From Bacteroidetes bacterium UBA6221 (GTDB taxonomy: Bacteria > Bacteroidota > Bacteroidia > Chitinophagales > Chitinophagaceae), in contig DISB01000016.1 in the NCBI GenBank assembly GCA_002421685.1, positions 447,775 to 511,774 of the forward strand: 64,000 bases of DNA, in the 5' to 3' direction. The translations under genes were made by a program, and so were the position numbers. The notes under the pieces were generated by a model. That model was not told the DNA's origin. It ran no database searches and worked only from the letters and a program-made list of their open reading frames with translations. The stretch's first letter is position 1; every line of letters starts with the position of its first letter. Positions 61,582-64,000 of the stretch are shown here, piece after piece.

Positions 61582-62661
61582 ATGTCTTTTTTCACAGATA
61601 AGGGAAAGCCCTTCGTAGTTGCAGGGCCGTGCAGTGCAGAGTCAAGAGAACAAGTGATGGCAATAGCGGAAGCGATACGGCATATGCCGGTCCATCTCTT
61701 TCGCGCAGGGGTTTGGAAACCCCGTACCAGGCCAGGTTCGTTTGAAGGTATGGGCGAAGAAGCATTGCAATGGCTGAAAGAAGTGCAGGAAGCATATAAC
61801 ATGCCGGTAACGGTAGAAGTAGCTACGCCTGCCCACGTAGAGCTGGCATTGAAATATGGAATGGATGTATTATGGCTGGGCGCAAGAACGACTGTGAACC
61901 CCTTCCTGGTGCAGAGAATAGCGGAGACACTGCAAGGGGTAAAAATACCCGTGATGGTGAAAAACCCTGTCAATCCTGATGTGGACCTTTGGCAGGGGGC
62001 AATTGAAAGGCTGGCTTCGATGGGTATTACAGATGTAGCCGCTGTGCACCGTGGATTTTCTACCTACAACGCAGCATCGGCATACCGCAATCAGCCCAAC
62101 TGGCCTATACCTATCGAATTGAAACGCAGGATGCCGGAGCTGCCCATCATCTGCGACCCCAGCCACATAACCGGCAACAGGGATATGGTGGCGGGTATAG
62201 CACAAAAGGCTATGGATATGGGCTTTGAGGGCCTGATGATAGAAACACATATAAATCCTGAAAAAGCCCTGAGTGATTCAGCACAGCAGATAACACCTGC
62301 CGCGCTGGAGCTATTGTTGTCTCAACTGGTAGTGCGCGACAGCAAAGGCGACGGCCTGAGCCGTGAAATGGGGCTGGAATACCTGCGGCAGGTGATGGAC
62401 GGTATTGACGCAGAAATAATAGACCTGGTAGCCCGAAGGATGGAACTGAGCAAGAAAATAGGCCAGGTAAAAAAAGAATGTAACATGACCGCCTACCAGC
62501 CTGAGCGATGGAATGAAATAGTGGAAACAAGAGGTAACCGGGCGGAACAAGCCGGGGTATCCAGGGAACTGATAATAGAATTGTACGAGAAGATACACCA
62601 CCATAGTATCAGCAAGCAATTGGAGATATTGCAGGGTTTGATAAAAGAACTAAAAAGTTAA
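61582..62661 (+). CDS. bifunctional DAHP synthase / chorismate mutase (type II fusion)
   Basis: 359 residues from ATG 61582 (MSFFTDKGKPFVVAGPCSAE). The DAHP synthase half (about 1-255) makes the first intermediate of aromatic amino acid synthesis from PEP and erythrose-4-P. It is of the KDO8PS-like type: FRAGVWKPRTRPGSFEGMGE, VMVKNPVNPDVDLWQGAIER, ICDPSHITGNRD. The C-terminal chorismate mutase (about 265-355) has IDAEIIDLVARRMELSKKIG, with the catalytic Arg/Lys pattern, converting chorismate to prephenate. The fusion lets prephenate or chorismate feed back on the synthase. The upstream ATG (61543) lies before the promoter box, so it is not the start. Confidence 0.93.
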   Translation: MSFFTDKGKPFVVAGPCSAESREQVMAIAEAIRHMPVHLFRAGVWKPRTRPGSFEGMGEEALQWLKEVQEAYNMPVTVEVATPAHVELALKYGMDVLWLGARTTVNPFLVQRIAETLQGVKIPVMVKNPVNPDVDLWQGAIERLASMGITDVAAVHRGFSTYNAASAYRNQPNWPIPIELKRRMPELPIICDPSHITGNRDMVAGIAQKAMDMGFEGLMIETHINPEKALSDSAQQITPAALELLLSQLVVRDSKGDGLSREMGLEYLRQVMDGIDAEIIDLVARRMELSKKIGQVKKECNMTAYQPERWNEIVETRGNRAEQAGVSRELIIELYEKIHHHSISKQLEILQGLIKELKS

Positions 62662-62692
62662 CTTTACCCGTTATTTTTTAAAAGCTGGTACA

Positions 62693-63487
62693 TTGGCGCT
62701 GAAACAACATAAAGACGACCGAGTGCGTTTTGAGCAGCAGGTGGATAACTCCCGCTCGTACGTATTGCCTTTTATCGCCCAGACAAAACAGCTTGGGCCG
62801 GGAACGAAAATACTGGAAATAGGATGTGGCGAGGGAGGTGTACTGGTTCCCTTCGCAGAGTTGGGCTGCCACTGCACGGGTGTCGACCTGGATAAGCTAA
62901 GAATAGAGTTGGCCAATGATTTCCTGGCAGACTTTATAAAAAGCGGGCAGGCAGAGTTCATGTACAAAAATGTGTACGATGACGACTTCCTGGCACGATT
63001 TAAGAATTATTTTGACGTCATCATTCTTAAAGACGTCATTGAGCACATTCCCGACCAGGAGCTATTTGTACCATACCTGAAAAACCTGCTGAAACGGGAC
63101 GGGCAGGTGTTTTTCGGATTCCCGCCCTGGTATATGCCTTTTGGCGGCCACCAGCAAATAGCATCTAAAAAGATATCCATGTTACCCTACTATCATATTT
63201 TGCCACGGCCATTTTACAAGCGGATACTGAAACTCTTCGGCGAAAATGATGGCATGATTGAACAACTGCTGGAAATATATGATACGCGCATCAGCATTGA
63301 ACGGTTTGAGCGCATCGTGAAGAAAAGCGGACTGCAAGTAAAAAACAAACAGCATTTCCTGCTGAACCCAATCTACAAATACAAATTCGGCTGGAATCCT
63401 GTAAAACAGTCGCGCATCATTTCGTCCATACCTTTCGCGCGCAACTTCCTTACCACCTGTGTGTATTATACCGTGGGCATATCATGA
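62693..63487 (+). CDS. class I SAM-dependent methyltransferase
   Basis: 264 residues, TTG start (no in-frame ATG upstream). The SAM-binding site is TKILEIGCGEGGVLVPFAEL (about 38-57), then GVDLDKLRIELAND (about 64-77), and the post-motif-II IILKDVIEHIPDQELFVPYL with FFGFPPWYMPFGGHQQI (a WYMPFGGH element). The C-terminal part (about 180-264) is basic. Substrate unknown; the Methyltransf_11/23 type often acts on quinone or lipid precursors. The gene follows the DAHP/CM gene by 31 nt, and its end overlaps aroE (convergent) by 6 nt. Confidence 0.85.
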   Translation: MALKQHKDDRVRFEQQVDNSRSYVLPFIAQTKQLGPGTKILEIGCGEGGVLVPFAELGCHCTGVDLDKLRIELANDFLADFIKSGQAEFMYKNVYDDDFLARFKNYFDVIILKDVIEHIPDQELFVPYLKNLLKRDGQVFFGFPPWYMPFGGHQQIASKKISMLPYYHILPRPFYKRILKLFGENDGMIEQLLEIYDTRISIERFERIVKKSGLQVKNKQHFLLNPIYKYKFGWNPVKQSRIISSIPFARNFLTTCVYYTVGIS

Positions 63488-64000
63488 GTTCCAGATGCCC
63501 CACGAGGCTTCCGCCTGCAGTTCCAGCATTTCCATGCCGTTTTTTGTGACAGCGCCACGCTGATGCCCCTTTTGCAGGAAGGTGGTAAATTCAGGATTGT
63601 AAATAAGGTCGTACACCAGGTGCGCATCGGTAATAGCATGGTAAGGTATCGGCGGATAAGTTTCGGTGCAGGGGTACATACCCAGGGGAGTAGTATTAAT
63701 GATCAGCCGGTGCGTACGCACCATCTCTTCTGTAAGTTCATTGTAGGTTATTGCGTCACCGCTGTTTGTTCTTGATACGTTGATGTACGTAATATTCTTT
63801 TTGTCCAATACATACCTTACCGCACGGGCTGCCCCACCGGTGCCCAGTACGATGGCTTCATCCATCCCCGGTTTCAACAGGGGCTCCAGGCTTTGCTCAA
63901 ACCCTATTACGTCGGTATTATACCCTTTTGTCTTGCCGTCGCTTATCCTTATGCAATTGACGGCGCCCACACGCGCAGCCACATCGTCGCAATCGTCCAG
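63482..64000 (-). CDS. aroE: shikimate dehydrogenase, N-terminal end cut by window edge
   Basis: About 172 C-terminal residues are visible; the start lies beyond 64000. AroE reduces 3-dehydroshikimate with NADPH. ARVGAVNCIRISDGKTKGYN leads into the substrate-binding GYNTDVIGFEQSL (Asn-Thr-Asp), then the NADP fold VLGTGGAARAVRYVLDKKNI with GxGGxA, followed by INTTPLGMYPC and VYDLIYNPEFTTFLQKG. The conserved MLELQAE-type end GMEMLELQAEASWGIW is complete. It is aromatic-pathway neighbour to the DAHP synthase fusion at 61582, on the opposite strand. Confidence 0.92.
   Translation of the reverse strand: MDDCDDVAARVGAVNCIRISDGKTKGYNTDVIGFEQSLEPLLKPGMDEAIVLGTGGAARAVRYVLDKKNITYINVSRTNSGDAITYNELTEEMVRTHRLIINTTPLGMYPCTETYPPIPYHAITDAHLVYDLIYNPEFTTFLQKGHQRGAVTKNGMEMLELQAEASWGIWNS

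Overview
The window looks like a chromosomal segment of a Bacteroidota bacterium, most likely of the Chitinophagaceae/Sphingobacteriales type. The evidence is a PorP/SprF protein paired with a PKD-rich protein that ends in a type IX secretion (gliding-motility type) C-terminal domain, a Rho factor with a long charged insertion, DUF1015 next to serC, DUF502, a DAHP synthase/chorismate mutase fusion, and many promoters with the Bacteroidota -7 element TAnnTTTG, several of them only 4-7 nt before the start codon. Most of the window is ordinary core genome at moderate GC. Two stretches are clearly AT-richer and accessory (about 1-1700 and 20,850-25,000).

Left edge (1-1690): the 3' part of a bacterial ubiquitin-like conjugation operon runs off the window to the left. 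It has a small beta-grasp ubiquitin-like protein and, overlapping it, an E2/UBC-fold protein cut by the window edge. Divergent from it is an XRE repressor-ImmA/IrrE metallopeptidase pair. The shared 183-bp intergenic region has a -7 box facing each way and a 10-bp palindrome. This is the most interesting system in the window. About 1691-2916 is a gene-free, hairpin- and repeat-rich stretch.

2917-19,861 is housekeeping: DciA-like/DUF721, cupin, DUF1015-serC, DUF502, a PagL-like outer-membrane deacylase, KdsD, a LutB-like Fe-S protein, an L,D-transpeptidase, a TPR histidine kinase, panD followed by a flippase-like protein and rfaE2, and ppk1-ppx (polyphosphate synthesis and breakdown overlapping by 4 nt).

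19,862-26,170 is a mobile/accessory region: an array of two-hairpin REP units around a REP-associated tyrosine transposase whose frame carries an in-frame amber codon, then two tandem paralogous PKD-like lipoproteins plus an outer-membrane beta-barrel protein, more REP and other repeats, and a terminase-small-subunit-like gene whose C-terminal half is built from expanded repeats.

26,088-42,118 holds a peroxiredoxin, groES-groEL, the SprF-like/PKD adhesin pair, acs, a DUF2442-DUF4160 pair, lysA and a B12-dependent ribonucleotide reductase. 42,172-52,154 is a locus of multi-pass membrane proteins with one GT39-like glycosyltransferase and two separate paralogous pairs, interrupted by a VWA protein and pyrH. 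52,221-64,000 carries gcvT, an AlkA-like glycosylase, an M28 peptidase, three small unknown ORFs, pheS, an NAD-dependent epimerase, rho, a DUF4440-like secreted protein, truB, DAHP synthase/chorismate mutase, a methyltransferase and the 3' part of aroE. I saw no tRNA, rRNA or CRISPR array.
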